DNA of 64,000 bases, taken from contig JAEWAB010000004.1 of assembly GCA_023391875.1 (NCBI GenBank), forward strand, positions 496,001-560,000. Reading direction: 5' to 3'. The stretch is from Bacillota bacterium (lineage in GTDB: Bacteria > Bacillota > Clostridia > Oscillospirales > Ruminococcaceae). This document shows positions 15,375 to 24,101 of the stretch, piece after piece (position 1 is the stretch's first letter; each line of letters begins with the position of its first letter). Position numbers and translations under genes: made by a program. Under the pieces are notes generated by a model that saw nothing but the letters and a program-made list of their open reading frames with translations, was not told the origin of the DNA and made no database searches.

Positions 15375-16733
15375 ATGATTAATGTCAGCGACATACTGGA
15401 AACGATCAGTATGATACAGGACGAAAACCTGGATATACGCACCATTACCATGGGCATCTCGCTGCTTGAGTGCTGCGACAGCGATATCGACCGCGCCTGC
15501 GAAAAGGTGTACGACAAGATTACCCGCAAGGCGCAGAACCTTGTAAAGACCGGCGACGAGATCGAAAAACAGTACGGTATACCGATTATTAATAAACGTA
15601 TCGCCGTCACCCCCATCTCGATGCTGCTGGCTTCCAGCAAGGGCGACCCCGTAAAGTACGCCATTGCCATGGAAAAGGCGGCACAGGCCTGCGGCGTAAA
15701 CCTCATCGGCGGCTTTTCCGCACTGGTACACAAGGGCTTTTCGGCGGGCGATTTAGAGCTGATCAACGCCATCCCCGAGGCGCTGAATGTCACCACGCGC
15801 GTGTGCTCGTCGGTAAACATCGGCTCGACCAAGAGCGGCATCAATATGGATGCCGTCAAGCTGATGGGCGGCATTGTAAAGCGCTCCGCCGAGCTTACCG
15901 CAGACCGCCAGTGCGTCGGTGCCACCAAGCTGGTGGTGTTCTGCAACGCGCCGGAGGATAACCCCTTTATGGCGGGCGCTTTCCACGGTGTGGGCGAGCC
16001 GGATTGCGTCATCAACGTGGGTGTTTCCGGCCCCGGCGTGGTGCGCTGCGCGCTTGCAAAGGCAGGCACCAGCTGCGACATCACGGGCGTTGCCGATATT
16101 ATTAAAAAGACTGCGTTTAAGATTACACGCATGGGCCAGCTGGTGGCCTATGAAGCCTCCAAGCGCCTTGACGTACCGTTTGGCATTGTAGATTTGTCTT
16201 TGGCCCCCACCCCCGCGGTGGGCGACTCGGTGGCGCATATCTTGGAGGAGATGGGCCTTGAGCAGTGCGGCTGCCACGGCACCACCGCGGCACTGGCGCT
16301 GTTAAACGACGCGGTAAAGAAGGGCGGCGTCATGGCATCCTCCCATGTAGGCGGCCTTTCGGGCGCGTTCATCCCCGTTTCGGAGGACGCCGGCATGATT
16401 GCGGCGGCCGAAAGCGGCGTGCTCACCTTGGAGAAGCTGGAGGCCATGACGGCGGTGTGCTCGGTGGGCCTGGACATGATCGCCATCCCGGGCGATACCT
16501 CGGAGGAGGTTATCAGCGCGATTATCGCGGACGAAGCCGCCATCGGCATGGTGAACTCTAAGACCACGGCGGTGAGGGTGATCCCCGCCATCGGCCTTGA
16601 TGTAGGCGACAGCCTGGAGTGGGGCGGCCTGTTTGGCAGCGCGCCTGTCATGAAGGTAAACACTACCTCGCCCGCGGTATTCATCAACCGCGGCGGCAGA
16701 ATCCCCGCGCCGCTACAGAGCCTTAAAAACTAA
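15375..16733 (+). CDS. PFL-like protein, UPF0210 family
   Basis: 452 residues, the standard length of UPF0210 (distantly related to pyruvate formate-lyase by fold). Conserved stretches include KRIAVTPISMLL, GFSALVHKG, CSSVNIGSTKSGINMDA, GVGEPDCVINVGVSGPGVV and IGMVNSKTTAVR. Biochemical role not established. Operon partner of the ACT protein upstream; ATG 15375 has GAAAGGAAA ahead. Confidence 0.88.
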   Translation: MINVSDILETISMIQDENLDIRTITMGISLLECCDSDIDRACEKVYDKITRKAQNLVKTGDEIEKQYGIPIINKRIAVTPISMLLASSKGDPVKYAIAMEKAAQACGVNLIGGFSALVHKGFSAGDLELINAIPEALNVTTRVCSSVNIGSTKSGINMDAVKLMGGIVKRSAELTADRQCVGATKLVVFCNAPEDNPFMAGAFHGVGEPDCVINVGVSGPGVVRCALAKAGTSCDITGVADIIKKTAFKITRMGQLVAYEASKRLDVPFGIVDLSLAPTPAVGDSVAHILEEMGLEQCGCHGTTAALALLNDAVKKGGVMASSHVGGLSGAFIPVSEDAGMIAAAESGVLTLEKLEAMTAVCSVGLDMIAIPGDTSEEVISAIIADEAAIGMVNSKTTAVRVIPAIGLDVGDSLEWGGLFGSAPVMKVNTTSPAVFINRGGRIPAPLQSLKN

Positions 16734-16774
16734 CAATTTATAGAATCACGTGATATGCTGCCGGAGTAAAGCGT

Positions 16775-17539
16775 ATGAAGGAACTGATTAAGAGGTATTC
16801 CGCTCTTTCGTTTTGTGTGGTTGTGTTGCTGCTCAGCGGGTTATTGTTGCTGTTACACATAGCCTTTCCCGCGGCGGGGGACTACTCCGTTTCCTTCCCG
16901 CAGCTTGCGCCCACCCTCGGTGTGCTGGTGCTCTGCCTGTTTGAGGGAGACTTTGCCCCGTTTGCCGGTATTCTACGGCGGTTAAAGCCGAGCAAAGCGC
17001 ACCTGAAAGGGTATGCCTGCGCGGTGCTGCTGCCCGTTATACTGGTTGCGTTAAGCGCGTGGGTCTTGTCGCTGCTCGGCGTACCCTATCGGCCGTGGGG
17101 CAGCGGCGCGATATTTTATCTGCTGAACCTGTTGTTTATGCTGCTCGGCTGCTTTGGCGAAGAGATCGGCTGGCGCGGCTTCTTGCTACCCACCTTGCAA
17201 AAGCGCCTCTCGCCGTTCGTGAGCGCCCTGCTGGTGGGTGTATTCTGGGGCGCATGGCACATGAACTTCGCCGACGGCATCGGGGGCTTTGTATTTTATA
17301 CTGTTACGGTTACAGAAGTATCCATCCTCTATACTTGGATTTATAATAAGACGGGCGGTAGCGTGCTTGCAATGGTTTTAAGCCACTTTATGTTCAACCT
17401 GCCGTCCCATCTGCTCCTGTGGGAGCGCTTCGGCGTTACCCTTTACATGGTTCAGACTGTATTGTTTGGCATTGCGTGCGCTGTTATACTTATAGCAAGC
17501 CGGAAAGACTTTTTGAGTAAACCCCTGCAGACAGTATAG
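16775..17539 (+). CDS. CPBP-family intramembrane metalloprotease
   Basis: Membrane protein of 254 residues with about eight helices and the CAAX/Abi motifs CFGEEIGWRGFL, GVFWGAWHMNF and SHFMFNLP. Distinct from the paralogue at 2538-3392. It is the first of three closely spaced plus-strand genes (with a membrane protein and an alpha/beta hydrolase). No immunity peptide or bacteriocin gene is seen nearby. Role unknown. Confidence 0.83.
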   Translation: MKELIKRYSALSFCVVVLLLSGLLLLLHIAFPAAGDYSVSFPQLAPTLGVLVLCLFEGDFAPFAGILRRLKPSKAHLKGYACAVLLPVILVALSAWVLSLLGVPYRPWGSGAIFYLLNLLFMLLGCFGEEIGWRGFLLPTLQKRLSPFVSALLVGVFWGAWHMNFADGIGGFVFYTVTVTEVSILYTWIYNKTGGSVLAMVLSHFMFNLPSHLLLWERFGVTLYMVQTVLFGIACAVILIASRKDFLSKPLQTV

Positions 17540-17554
17540 AAAGGATAGGTACTT

Positions 17555-18178
17555 ATGAACCGAAGGTTGGGCGTCATCTCCTCCATTGCCGTCGCGGCGG
17601 CAAGCATCGGGTTTGCGGTTTCAATGCTCATCAGCGATATCAACCTATCGTATCTCACCAGCATCGGGATTTCGTGGTCGTACGTACTTATGGCATGCGC
17701 GCTGGCATCCGAGGCATCGCCCGACAAAAAGGCGGTGGCGCTCGGTGGCGTGGCCTTTGCCGCGATCTATGCCGTTTTCGTGGATTTGGTATACTTCACG
17801 CAGCTTACGGCTGTGCGCTTTGCCACCGAGGTACCCGATGTGATATCGGCTGTTACCTACACCCCGGGCAGCTGGTTCTTTGCGCTTGATCTGTTCGGTT
17901 ACGGCATGATGGCCGTTTCCACGCTGCTGATTGGCATCGCCTTTACAGCCAAAAGCAGGCCGGAAAAATGGCTGCGCGCGTTGCTCATGCTGCACGGCCT
18001 ATTCGCTCCCGCCTGTCTGCTGATGCCGGCGCTTAACCTGTTTCAGCGTTCGGAGCAGCAGGAGTCGGGCCTGTCCGGAGGTGTTTTGGCGCTCTTGTTC
18101 TGGTGTATCTACTTTACGCCGCTGGCGATTCTCGCTACGGTACACTTTTATAAGAGCAGCGCAGACAAGAAGGACTAG
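17555..18178 (+). CDS. Membrane protein of unknown function
   Basis: 207 residues with about six hydrophobic segments (roughly 7-27, 36-52, 62-80, 108-131, 143-165 and 178-198). No family recognised. Start ATG 17555 with GAAAGGA upstream. It begins 15 bp after the CPBP stop and ends 29 bp before the hydrolase, so co-transcription is likely. Confidence 0.7.
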   Translation: MNRRLGVISSIAVAAASIGFAVSMLISDINLSYLTSIGISWSYVLMACALASEASPDKKAVALGGVAFAAIYAVFVDLVYFTQLTAVRFATEVPDVISAVTYTPGSWFFALDLFGYGMMAVSTLLIGIAFTAKSRPEKWLRALLMLHGLFAPACLLMPALNLFQRSEQQESGLSGGVLALLFWCIYFTPLAILATVHFYKSSADKKD

Positions 18179-18207
18179 CCTCAAGAAAACTATAAAGAGA
18201 TGACACG

Positions 18208-18981
18208 ATGATTGTAAAGCAGTTTGGCAATCCGAATAACCCTGCCGTGATGCTGATACATGGCGGTGGGCTCTCTTGGTGGATGTGGCAGCCGCAGATA
18301 AAGGCGCTTGAACAGGAGTATCATCTGTTGGTGCCCATGCTGGACGGCCATGGCGAAGCCGCCGGAACCGACTTTCTCAGCATCGAGGATAGCGCGCAGA
18401 AGATCATTGCGTTTATTGAGCAGAGCTGCGGCGGCAGGTTGTTTGCCCTGTGCGGCCTTTCCATCGGCGCGCAGATTACGGTGGAGATATTGTCACAAAA
18501 GCCGAACATCGCGCAGAAGGCCGTGATCGAAAGCGCGCTGGTGCTCCCCATGGGGCTGGGCAAAGGGATGGATCATCTCCTTTCACTCAGCTACCCGTTG
18601 ATTCGCAAGCGCTGGTTTGCGCGCCTGCAGGCGAGGCAGATGTATGTGCCGGATGAGCTGTTTGAGCAGTATTTTGCCGACAGTGCGCGCATGAGCAAGC
18701 AGTCGCTCCTCAATATGACGGTGAGCAACGTGCGGTATACGCTACCCGCCGCCTTTGGCGCAACCACGGCGGAGGTCGCCGTGCTGTGCGGCGCCAAGGA
18801 GTACGGTATCATGAGGCGGTCGGCGCAGCTGCTTTGCGACAGTGTACCGGGGGCCATCCTGCGCGTAGTGCCCGATTGTGGGCATGGCGTGAGCGTTAAG
18901 TACCCCGAGCGGTATATTCGGTTTTTAAAGCTTATTCTTGAGAACAAGCTGGAAGCCATCACACTGGAACAGACAATATAA
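18208..18981 (+). CDS. Alpha/beta-hydrolase
   Basis: 257 residues with the fold landmarks: oxyanion loop MLIHGGGLSWW, nucleophile elbow CGLSIGAQ with Ser, and catalytic His in PDCGHGVSVKYPER. Related to small esterases/lipases of the alpha/beta-hydrolase superfamily (about 250 residues). Substrate unknown. Last gene of the three-gene set, followed by a strong terminator. Confidence 0.8.
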   Translation: MIVKQFGNPNNPAVMLIHGGGLSWWMWQPQIKALEQEYHLLVPMLDGHGEAAGTDFLSIEDSAQKIIAFIEQSCGGRLFALCGLSIGAQITVEILSQKPNIAQKAVIESALVLPMGLGKGMDHLLSLSYPLIRKRWFARLQARQMYVPDELFEQYFADSARMSKQSLLNMTVSNVRYTLPAAFGATTAEVAVLCGAKEYGIMRRSAQLLCDSVPGAILRVVPDCGHGVSVKYPERYIRFLKLILENKLEAITLEQTI

Positions 18982-18999
18982 GAGGTTTAATCTATATGA

Positions 19000-19040
19000 A
19001 AAGGGGCAAAGCGGCAGATCATTTGCTGCTTTGCCCCTTT
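19000..19040. terminator. Bidirectional terminator
   Basis: A 17-position stem with one G-T wobble (AAAGGGGCAAAGCGGCA with TGCTGCTTTGCCCCTTT) between the convergent hydrolase and GNAT genes. Confidence 0.85.
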
Positions 19041-19059
19041 CGGGTTATTGCTTTGGTTG

Positions 19060-19557
19060 TTACTCCGTTATCATATATTCCATATACCGCGCCTCACTAA
19101 GCGGGTTATAGACGTAAGGTTCGATGTCGTAAAAGCCAAGTGACAGATAAAGGTGCTGCGCCGCCGTCATCGAGGTGAGGGTGTCCAAGCGGATAGCCCG
19201 GTATCCGGCGTTTTTGGCGCTTTCAATAACGGCTGCCACCAGCTTTTTACCAAGCCCCAGCCCACGATAGGCATCGCGCACATACAGCCTTTTCATCTCG
19301 CAGATATCCTCCGAGAGCTTGTACATCGCGACGCATCCGGCGTTTTCGCCGTCTACTGAGGCGAGTATCAGCGCACCTTCGGGCGGACCGTATCGTTTTA
19401 ATAGTTCCTGCATTTCAACTTCGAAGCTTTGAAAGCATAGGCTGAAGCTCAGCGAGTTCGCGTATTCCCAAAACAGCTCCTTCACCGCAGGCAACTGCTC
19501 CTCCTTGGTGATAGGGGCGAGCTTTATCGATCTGTTTGTTTCCTGCACCGCTGCCAT
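19060..19557 (-). CDS. GNAT-family N-acetyltransferase
   Basis: 165 residues from ATG 19557 (MAAVQETNRS), with GGAGGTG eight bases upstream. Acetyl-CoA motif A is visible as MKRLYVRDAYRGLGLGKKL, with ALILASVDGENAGCVAMYKL before and LYLSLGFYDIEPY after. Acceptor unknown. A terminator separates it from the iron-sulfur assembly genes upstream. Confidence 0.85.
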   Translation of the reverse strand: MAAVQETNRSIKLAPITKEEQLPAVKELFWEYANSLSFSLCFQSFEVEMQELLKRYGPPEGALILASVDGENAGCVAMYKLSEDICEMKRLYVRDAYRGLGLGKKLVAAVIESAKNAGYRAIRLDTLTSMTAAQHLYLSLGFYDIEPYVYNPLSEARYMEYMITE

Positions 19558-19580
19558 GGCCACACACCTCCGTTTAAAAC

Positions 19581-19627
19581 AAAAGGGCTGTCCCACTGCC
19601 GGTACGCCAGCGGGACAAGCCCCTTTT
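19581..19627 (-). terminator. Terminator of the iscU/nifS operon
   Basis: Hairpin pairing AAAAGGG and TGTCCC with GGGACA and CCCTTTT, followed on the minus strand by T-rich sequence; nine bases past the iscU stop. Confidence 0.75.
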
Positions 19628-19635
19628 TATGCATA

Positions 19636-20082
19636 TTAGTGGTCGCAGCCGCCCTCGCCGATGTGGCAGGCCTCGCAGTCGCCGATATCGCCCACAATCG
19701 GTCTTGGGTCTACGCCCATGCGGGTGTAGTAATCCGAGATAGCGGCCTTGATTGCCTGCTCCGCCAGCACCGAACAGTGCACCTTTACGGGCGGCAGCCC
19801 GTCCAGCGCCTCCATTACGGCCTTGTTGGTGAGCTTTAAAGCATCCTCCATCGACTTGCCCTTGATGAGCTCGGTCGCCATCGAGCTGGTGGCAATCGCG
19901 GCGCCGCAGCCGAAGGTTTTAAACTTAACGTCCTCAATCATACCGTTTTGAATCTTTAAATACATCTTCATGATGTCGCCGCACTTCGCGTTGCCTACCT
20001 CGCCCACGCCATTGGCATCGGCAAGCTCGCCCACATTGCGCGGGTTGGCGAAATGGTCCATCACCTTTTCACTGTATAACAT
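19636..20082 (-). CDS. iscU: Iron-sulfur cluster scaffold protein, IscU/NifU type
   Basis: Scaffold on which Fe-S clusters are built before transfer. 148 residues with the three cluster cysteines C34 (GNAKCGD), C59 (TFGCGAAIA) and C103 (VHCSVLAEQ). The Asp next to the first Cys is the usual stabilising residue. An extra C-terminal tail CEACHIGEGGCDH is Cys/His-rich, which is common in clostridial NifU-like proteins. It lies 34 bp after the cysteine desulfurase gene on the same strand. Confidence 0.93.
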   Translation of the reverse strand: MLYSEKVMDHFANPRNVGELADANGVGEVGNAKCGDIMKMYLKIQNGMIEDVKFKTFGCGAAIATSSMATELIKGKSMEDALKLTNKAVMEALDGLPPVKVHCSVLAEQAIKAAISDYYTRMGVDPRPIVGDIGDCEACHIGEGGCDH

Positions 20083-20116
20083 CTCTCTCAGCCTTTCTAT
20101 CTATGGTATCGCTTGA

Positions 20117-21325
20117 TTATTTACCTTCGCGGCACATACGCTCCCACAGCGGGGACATGGAACGCAGCCGCTCCACAATCGGGGGGATCTTCTCGCAGAT
20201 ATAGTCTATCTCCTCGGGGGTAGTCATATCCGAGAGGGATAGCCGCAGCGAGCCGTGCGCCACCTCGTGCTTTAAGCCCAGGGCCAGCAGTACGTGGCTC
20301 GGGTCGAGCGAGCCGGAGGTGCACGCCGAGCCGGAGGAGGCTGCAATGCCGTTCATATCGAGCATGAGCAGCAGCGATTCGCCCTCGACGCCTTCCACCG
20401 ATATGTTTACATTCCCGCACAGGCGGTGGTTTCTGTCGCCGTTTAAGCGTGTGCGTTCTATCTTTAAGATGGTATCAATCAGCTTGTCACGCATGGGGGT
20501 AATGGCGGCAACCTTCTTATCGATATCTGTGGTCGCCAGCTCAATCGCCTTTGCAAGGCCTACAATACCGGCCACGTTTTCGGTACCGGCGCGCTTGCCG
20601 CGCTCCTGCTGGCCGCCGTCGATGTAGTTGGGCAGCGTGATGCCCTTGCGGCAGTATAACAGGCCGACACCCTTCGGCCCGTGAATCTTATGCGCCGACA
20701 TCGAAAGCATGTCGATATTCTGCGCGACCACATCGATGGCTACATTGCCGACCGCCTGCACGGCGTCGGTGTGAAAGAATACGCCCGCGCTTTTACAGAT
20801 GGCGCCGATCTCAGCAATAGGCTGGATGGTGCCGATCTCGTTGTTCGCGTACATGATGGTTACCAAGGCCGTGTCGGGGCGGATGGCGGCCTTTACATCC
20901 TCTGGGTGAATAAGCCCAAGGCTGTCCACGGGAAGGAAGGTAACCTCAAAGCCCTCTTTTTTGAGGGTATCCATGGTGTGTAGCACCGCATGATGCTCAA
21001 AGACGGAGGTAATTACATGCTTCTTACCCTTTTTCGCCATCTGGTGCGCACAGCCCTTAATCGCCCAGTTATCGGCCTCCGAGCCGCCGGAGGTGAAGTA
21101 AATCTCCTGCGGAAGTGCGTTAAGCGCCTTGGCAGCTGTTGCACGTGCGTGTTCCACTGCAACCTTGGCTTCACGCCCAAGGCTGTATATACTGGAGGCG
21201 TTACCGTATTTATCTTTCAGATATGGCAGCATCGCCTCAAAAACCTCATCAGAAATCTTGGTTGTCGCGGCGTTGTCTGCGTATACAAATGGTTTGCCGT
21301 TTACATAATTCATGCTAATGACCAT
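20117..21325 (-). CDS. nifS: Cysteine desulfurase, NifS/IscS type
   Basis: PLP enzyme that takes sulfur from cysteine and passes it to the IscU scaffold. 402 residues. YADNAATTKIS at the N terminus, GGSEADNWAIKG, the PLP lysine in SMSAHKIHGPKG and the persulfide Cys in SSGSACTSGS are present. The start is either ATG 21325 or ATG 21313 (MNYVNGKPF); GGAAAGG lies close to the first. A sigma-A promoter sits about 190 bases upstream. No IscR gene is adjacent. Confidence 0.93.
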   Translation of the reverse strand: MVISMNYVNGKPFVYADNAATTKISDEVFEAMLPYLKDKYGNASSIYSLGREAKVAVEHARATAAKALNALPQEIYFTSGGSEADNWAIKGCAHQMAKKGKKHVITSVFEHHAVLHTMDTLKKEGFEVTFLPVDSLGLIHPEDVKAAIRPDTALVTIMYANNEIGTIQPIAEIGAICKSAGVFFHTDAVQAVGNVAIDVVAQNIDMLSMSAHKIHGPKGVGLLYCRKGITLPNYIDGGQQERGKRAGTENVAGIVGLAKAIELATTDIDKKVAAITPMRDKLIDTILKIERTRLNGDRNHRLCGNVNISVEGVEGESLLLMLDMNGIAASSGSACTSGSLDPSHVLLALGLKHEVAHGSLRLSLSDMTTPEEIDYICEKIPPIVERLRSMSPLWERMCREGK

Positions 21326-21513
21326 GCCTTTCCGGCTTTATGCGGGTACGCCATAAAACCTCTTTAAAATGCGGTGCCATCAAAGCAGGTTTGCTCTTGT
21401 TTATGCTTAAGAGCATGCAGCCGCGCTACTTACTATGTGGCAATACCATTGAGGTGATTAGTACCTGTTACGCCTTTACTTTTTATACATCTTAGGTATA
21501 TCAGAACATCTAT

Positions 21514-21542
21514 AATATATACCAATTAAGTAGTAAATGCAA
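21514..21542 (-). promoter_or_regulatory. Sigma-A promoter of the nifS-iscU operon
   Basis: Minus strand TTGCAT (21537-21542), 17-base spacer, TATATT (21514-21519). The leader of about 180 nt has no structure I can assign. Confidence 0.6.
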
Positions 21543-21600
21543 TACCCTTTACTAAAAATTTAACGATTTCTTCATTACTTTCCTTTTTGATTCTAGGAAA

Positions 21601-22059
21601 CTACACCGTGGCTTTATGCTTTTCCGTCTGGGCTACGGCAAGGCGGTCGCACCGCTCGTTTTCGGGATGCCCGGCGTGCCCCTTTACCCATACGACGGTA
21701 ACCTGCTGCTGCTCAAGCAGCTGCAGCAGCCTCTCCCACAGGTCTGGGTTTAAGGCAGGCTCGTTTCCGCCGCGCTTCCAGCCGTTCTTCTGCCACTTTT
21801 TTGCCCAGCCCTCGGTAATGGCGTCGGCGACATATTTGGAGTCGGTGTATAAAGTGACCTGACAGCGCTCCTTGAGGGCAGCAAGCCCTTCGATTACCGC
21901 GGTAAGCTCCATGCGGTTGTTGGTGGTGCTGCGCTCCCCGCCCGAAAGCTCTTTTTCATTACCGTTATAGCGCAGGATTACCCCATACCCACCGGGGCCG
22001 GGGTTGCCGCTGCAGGCACCGTCGGTATAAATCTCAATCTGCTTTAATGCTCCCGCCAC
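21601..22059 (-). CDS. rnhA: Ribonuclease HI
   Basis: Degrades RNA in RNA-DNA hybrids. 152 residues with the acidic catalytic set: Asp in IEIYTDGACSGNPGPGG, Glu in NNRMELTAVIEG, Asp in LYTDSKYVADAI and the C-terminal Asp in ENERCDRLA; the KGHAGH loop holds the catalytic His. GTG 22059 follows GAGGAGGG. It is a single gene. Confidence 0.94.
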   Translation of the reverse strand: MAGALKQIEIYTDGACSGNPGPGGYGVILRYNGNEKELSGGERSTTNNRMELTAVIEGLAALKERCQVTLYTDSKYVADAITEGWAKKWQKNGWKRGGNEPALNPDLWERLLQLLEQQQVTVVWVKGHAGHPENERCDRLAVAQTEKHKATV

Positions 22060-22167
22060 AGGCAGCCCTCCTCAAGTTATTGTAACCAATCATTTATTAT
22101 AGTACGTTTTTTCAGCGCAGGCAAGACTTGACAACAAAACGGGCGCCTGTGTTCGTATTCCTCCCGC

Positions 22168-22201
22168 AAAAAGCAGCCAGACAACTTGTCTGCTTTTGCT
22201 T
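22168..22201 (-). terminator. Probable terminator after the unknown anchored protein gene
   Basis: Two-part stem: AAAAGC with GCTTTT enclosing AGACA with TGTCT, separated by a bulge; 22 bases past the stop at 22223. Confidence 0.5.
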
Positions 22202-22222
22202 TAGAAAAGTAGGCGGAAAGCC

Positions 22223-22948
22223 TTATTGTATCTTTGACCAAAATATCGTCTGCAAATCGGCGACATAGGGAAGGGTAGCGGTATCGAATTCATCCCCCTC
22301 GCTTGTCACCAGCTCAAACAGGATGCTTTCGCTTGTATCATAGGGCTTAAGTTCCTTTACCGGTATCAGCAATGTCTGCAGGCCTGTGAGCGACGGCTTG
22401 CCGACCACCACCACCTGATTGCCGAGCGTAACGATTTTTTCCACCTTCGTCTGCATCACAACCATGACGATATTCTCAAACGGGCTTTCCGACGGCATTG
22501 TAAACGAGTCGCTTTCCTCCGCGATGCCGAGCTCATGGATAAAGTCGTAAAAGATTGAGGCGGTAGGGTAGGTGACGAAAAGCCGGTGCATGGTAAAATG
22601 GAGCAGGTTGGGCACATAGCTCCAGCGGCCTGTTGAGCTGTGCCAGTAAGACTTGTACGCCTGTCGCTTCCAACTTAGGTCGTTGTAGGCAAATTGCAGC
22701 GGGAGTTCCTTGCCTTTTTCGAGTACCTCACTCACGGGCAGTACTTGTGATGGCAGAGGCGGTTCATGGAAAGGCAGGTCGTCAATATCCTGCGGCGTCG
22801 GCGGCTCGATACGCCAGCCGTTTACGCTGCTTACGGCAATTACGCCGCTTACGCCGCGAATGACTATCAGCACGATGAGCATGGCCACCAGCAGCATCAA
22901 GCATAACAATACATAATTTTTTCGCAAGGGGAGTATACGGCTTTTCAT
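22223..22948 (-). CDS. Membrane-anchored protein of unknown function
   Basis: 241 residues with a single N-terminal transmembrane helix (about residues 12-40) and a soluble domain outside the membrane, beginning with a Pro-rich segment (EPPTPQDIDDLPFHEPPLPS). No family recognised. Starts at ATG 22948 with GGAGAG upstream. It has its own terminator and no operon partner. Confidence 0.65.
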   Translation of the reverse strand: MKSRILPLRKNYVLLCLMLLVAMLIVLIVIRGVSGVIAVSSVNGWRIEPPTPQDIDDLPFHEPPLPSQVLPVSEVLEKGKELPLQFAYNDLSWKRQAYKSYWHSSTGRWSYVPNLLHFTMHRLFVTYPTASIFYDFIHELGIAEESDSFTMPSESPFENIVMVVMQTKVEKIVTLGNQVVVVGKPSLTGLQTLLIPVKELKPYDTSESILFELVTSEGDEFDTATLPYVADLQTIFWSKIQ

Positions 22949-23144
22949 CGGTTCATCTCTCCAAATCTGAAATATACACCTATTTATATTCTTGGAGAGG
23001 CCGTATTATCGCGCTGCGGATGATTTTATCCTATCGCTTTTTTAACGAATTCGTATTCTTGGTAGCATAAACATATAAACACCCACCCCGGCGCATATAT
23101 TGTTGCAGGGCATACGCAGTCTGCGCGCATAAAGGGGAAAGGCG

Positions 23145-23936
23145 ATGGAGTACTCCAGAATGCTGCTGCCGTTTTTGCTCGCCCTTGCCGCGGGTCTTTG
23201 CACGGGAATCGGCGGGCTGATGGCGCTGTTTGTAAAAAAGAATGACCCGCGCATCCTGCCCTTCTCGCTGGGCTTTGCCGCGGGGGTGATGACAATGGTT
23301 TCCACCGCCGACCTGCTGCCCGAGGCGGCAAGGCTGCTTGGCAGCGGAACAAAGGTGTCGGCCGGGCTGCTCGCCCTGTTTGCGATGCTGGTGGGGATGT
23401 TTTTGGCCTCGCTCATCGAAAAGAAGGTGCCGGATGAGAGCGCACTGCGACTCGGCAGCGGCAAGGCCCCGCAGGACGGCAAACGCGGCCTGCTGCGGGT
23501 GGGCATCGTCACCGCCCTTGCCATCGTGCTGCACAACCTGCCGGAGGGCATAGCCACCTTCATGGCGGGGTACAGGCAGATATCCCTCGGCCTCTCGGTG
23601 GCGGTTGCCATCGCGCTTCACAACATCCCAGAGGGGATATCGATCGCCGTGCCGGTATACTACGCGACAGGCAGCCGAAGAAAAGCCCTGCGTTACGCCT
23701 TCCTCTCGGGGCTTTCCGAGCCGCTGGGTGCGCTGCTCGCCATGCTTTTGCTGCGCCCGTTTTTAACAGACGCGGTGCTCGGCTTTACCTTCGGCGTGGT
23801 GGCGGGGATCATGCTGTATATCTCATTCGATGAGCTTATCCCTGCGGCGTACCGCGGTGGCAGAGGCACGGTACAGCTGTTCGGCGTGCTGTCCGGCATT
23901 GCGGTGATGGGCGCGGGGTTGCTGATTATCGGCTAG
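23145..23936 (+). CDS. zupT: ZIP-family divalent metal transporter
   Basis: Zinc/iron uptake permease of 263 residues with about eight membrane helices. The paired metal-site motifs HNLPEG (helix 4) and HNIPEG (helix 5) are the family hallmark, and SFDELIPAA matches helix 7. The symbol follows the ZupT-type length and motifs; substrate range is not shown by sequence. Start ATG 23145 follows AAAGGGGAAAGG. A long antisense frame here is a shadow of this gene. Confidence 0.85.
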   Translation: MEYSRMLLPFLLALAAGLCTGIGGLMALFVKKNDPRILPFSLGFAAGVMTMVSTADLLPEAARLLGSGTKVSAGLLALFAMLVGMFLASLIEKKVPDESALRLGSGKAPQDGKRGLLRVGIVTALAIVLHNLPEGIATFMAGYRQISLGLSVAVAIALHNIPEGISIAVPVYYATGSRRKALRYAFLSGLSEPLGALLAMLLLRPFLTDAVLGFTFGVVAGIMLYISFDELIPAAYRGGRGTVQLFGVLSGIAVMGAGLLIIG

Positions 23937-24101
23937 CGAGTCCACTTGCGGCAAACAAAAAGGCATACCCATCAGGTACGCCACCGCTTACCGGCTGAAG
24001 TTCTATCCCACTATACACTTTAATCCATAAGCAAATACAAGCTGCTGCCCCACATCCTGTGCGGGGTCGTTGCATATCGGAATAAGTAGTACTGTCTTTG
24101 A

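Noticed and set aside
15332..16687. Long minus-strand frames opposite UPF0210
   Set aside because: Shadows of a highly conserved gene on the plus strand.
23031..23621. 196-residue minus-strand frame
   Set aside because: Shadow of the ZIP transporter gene.
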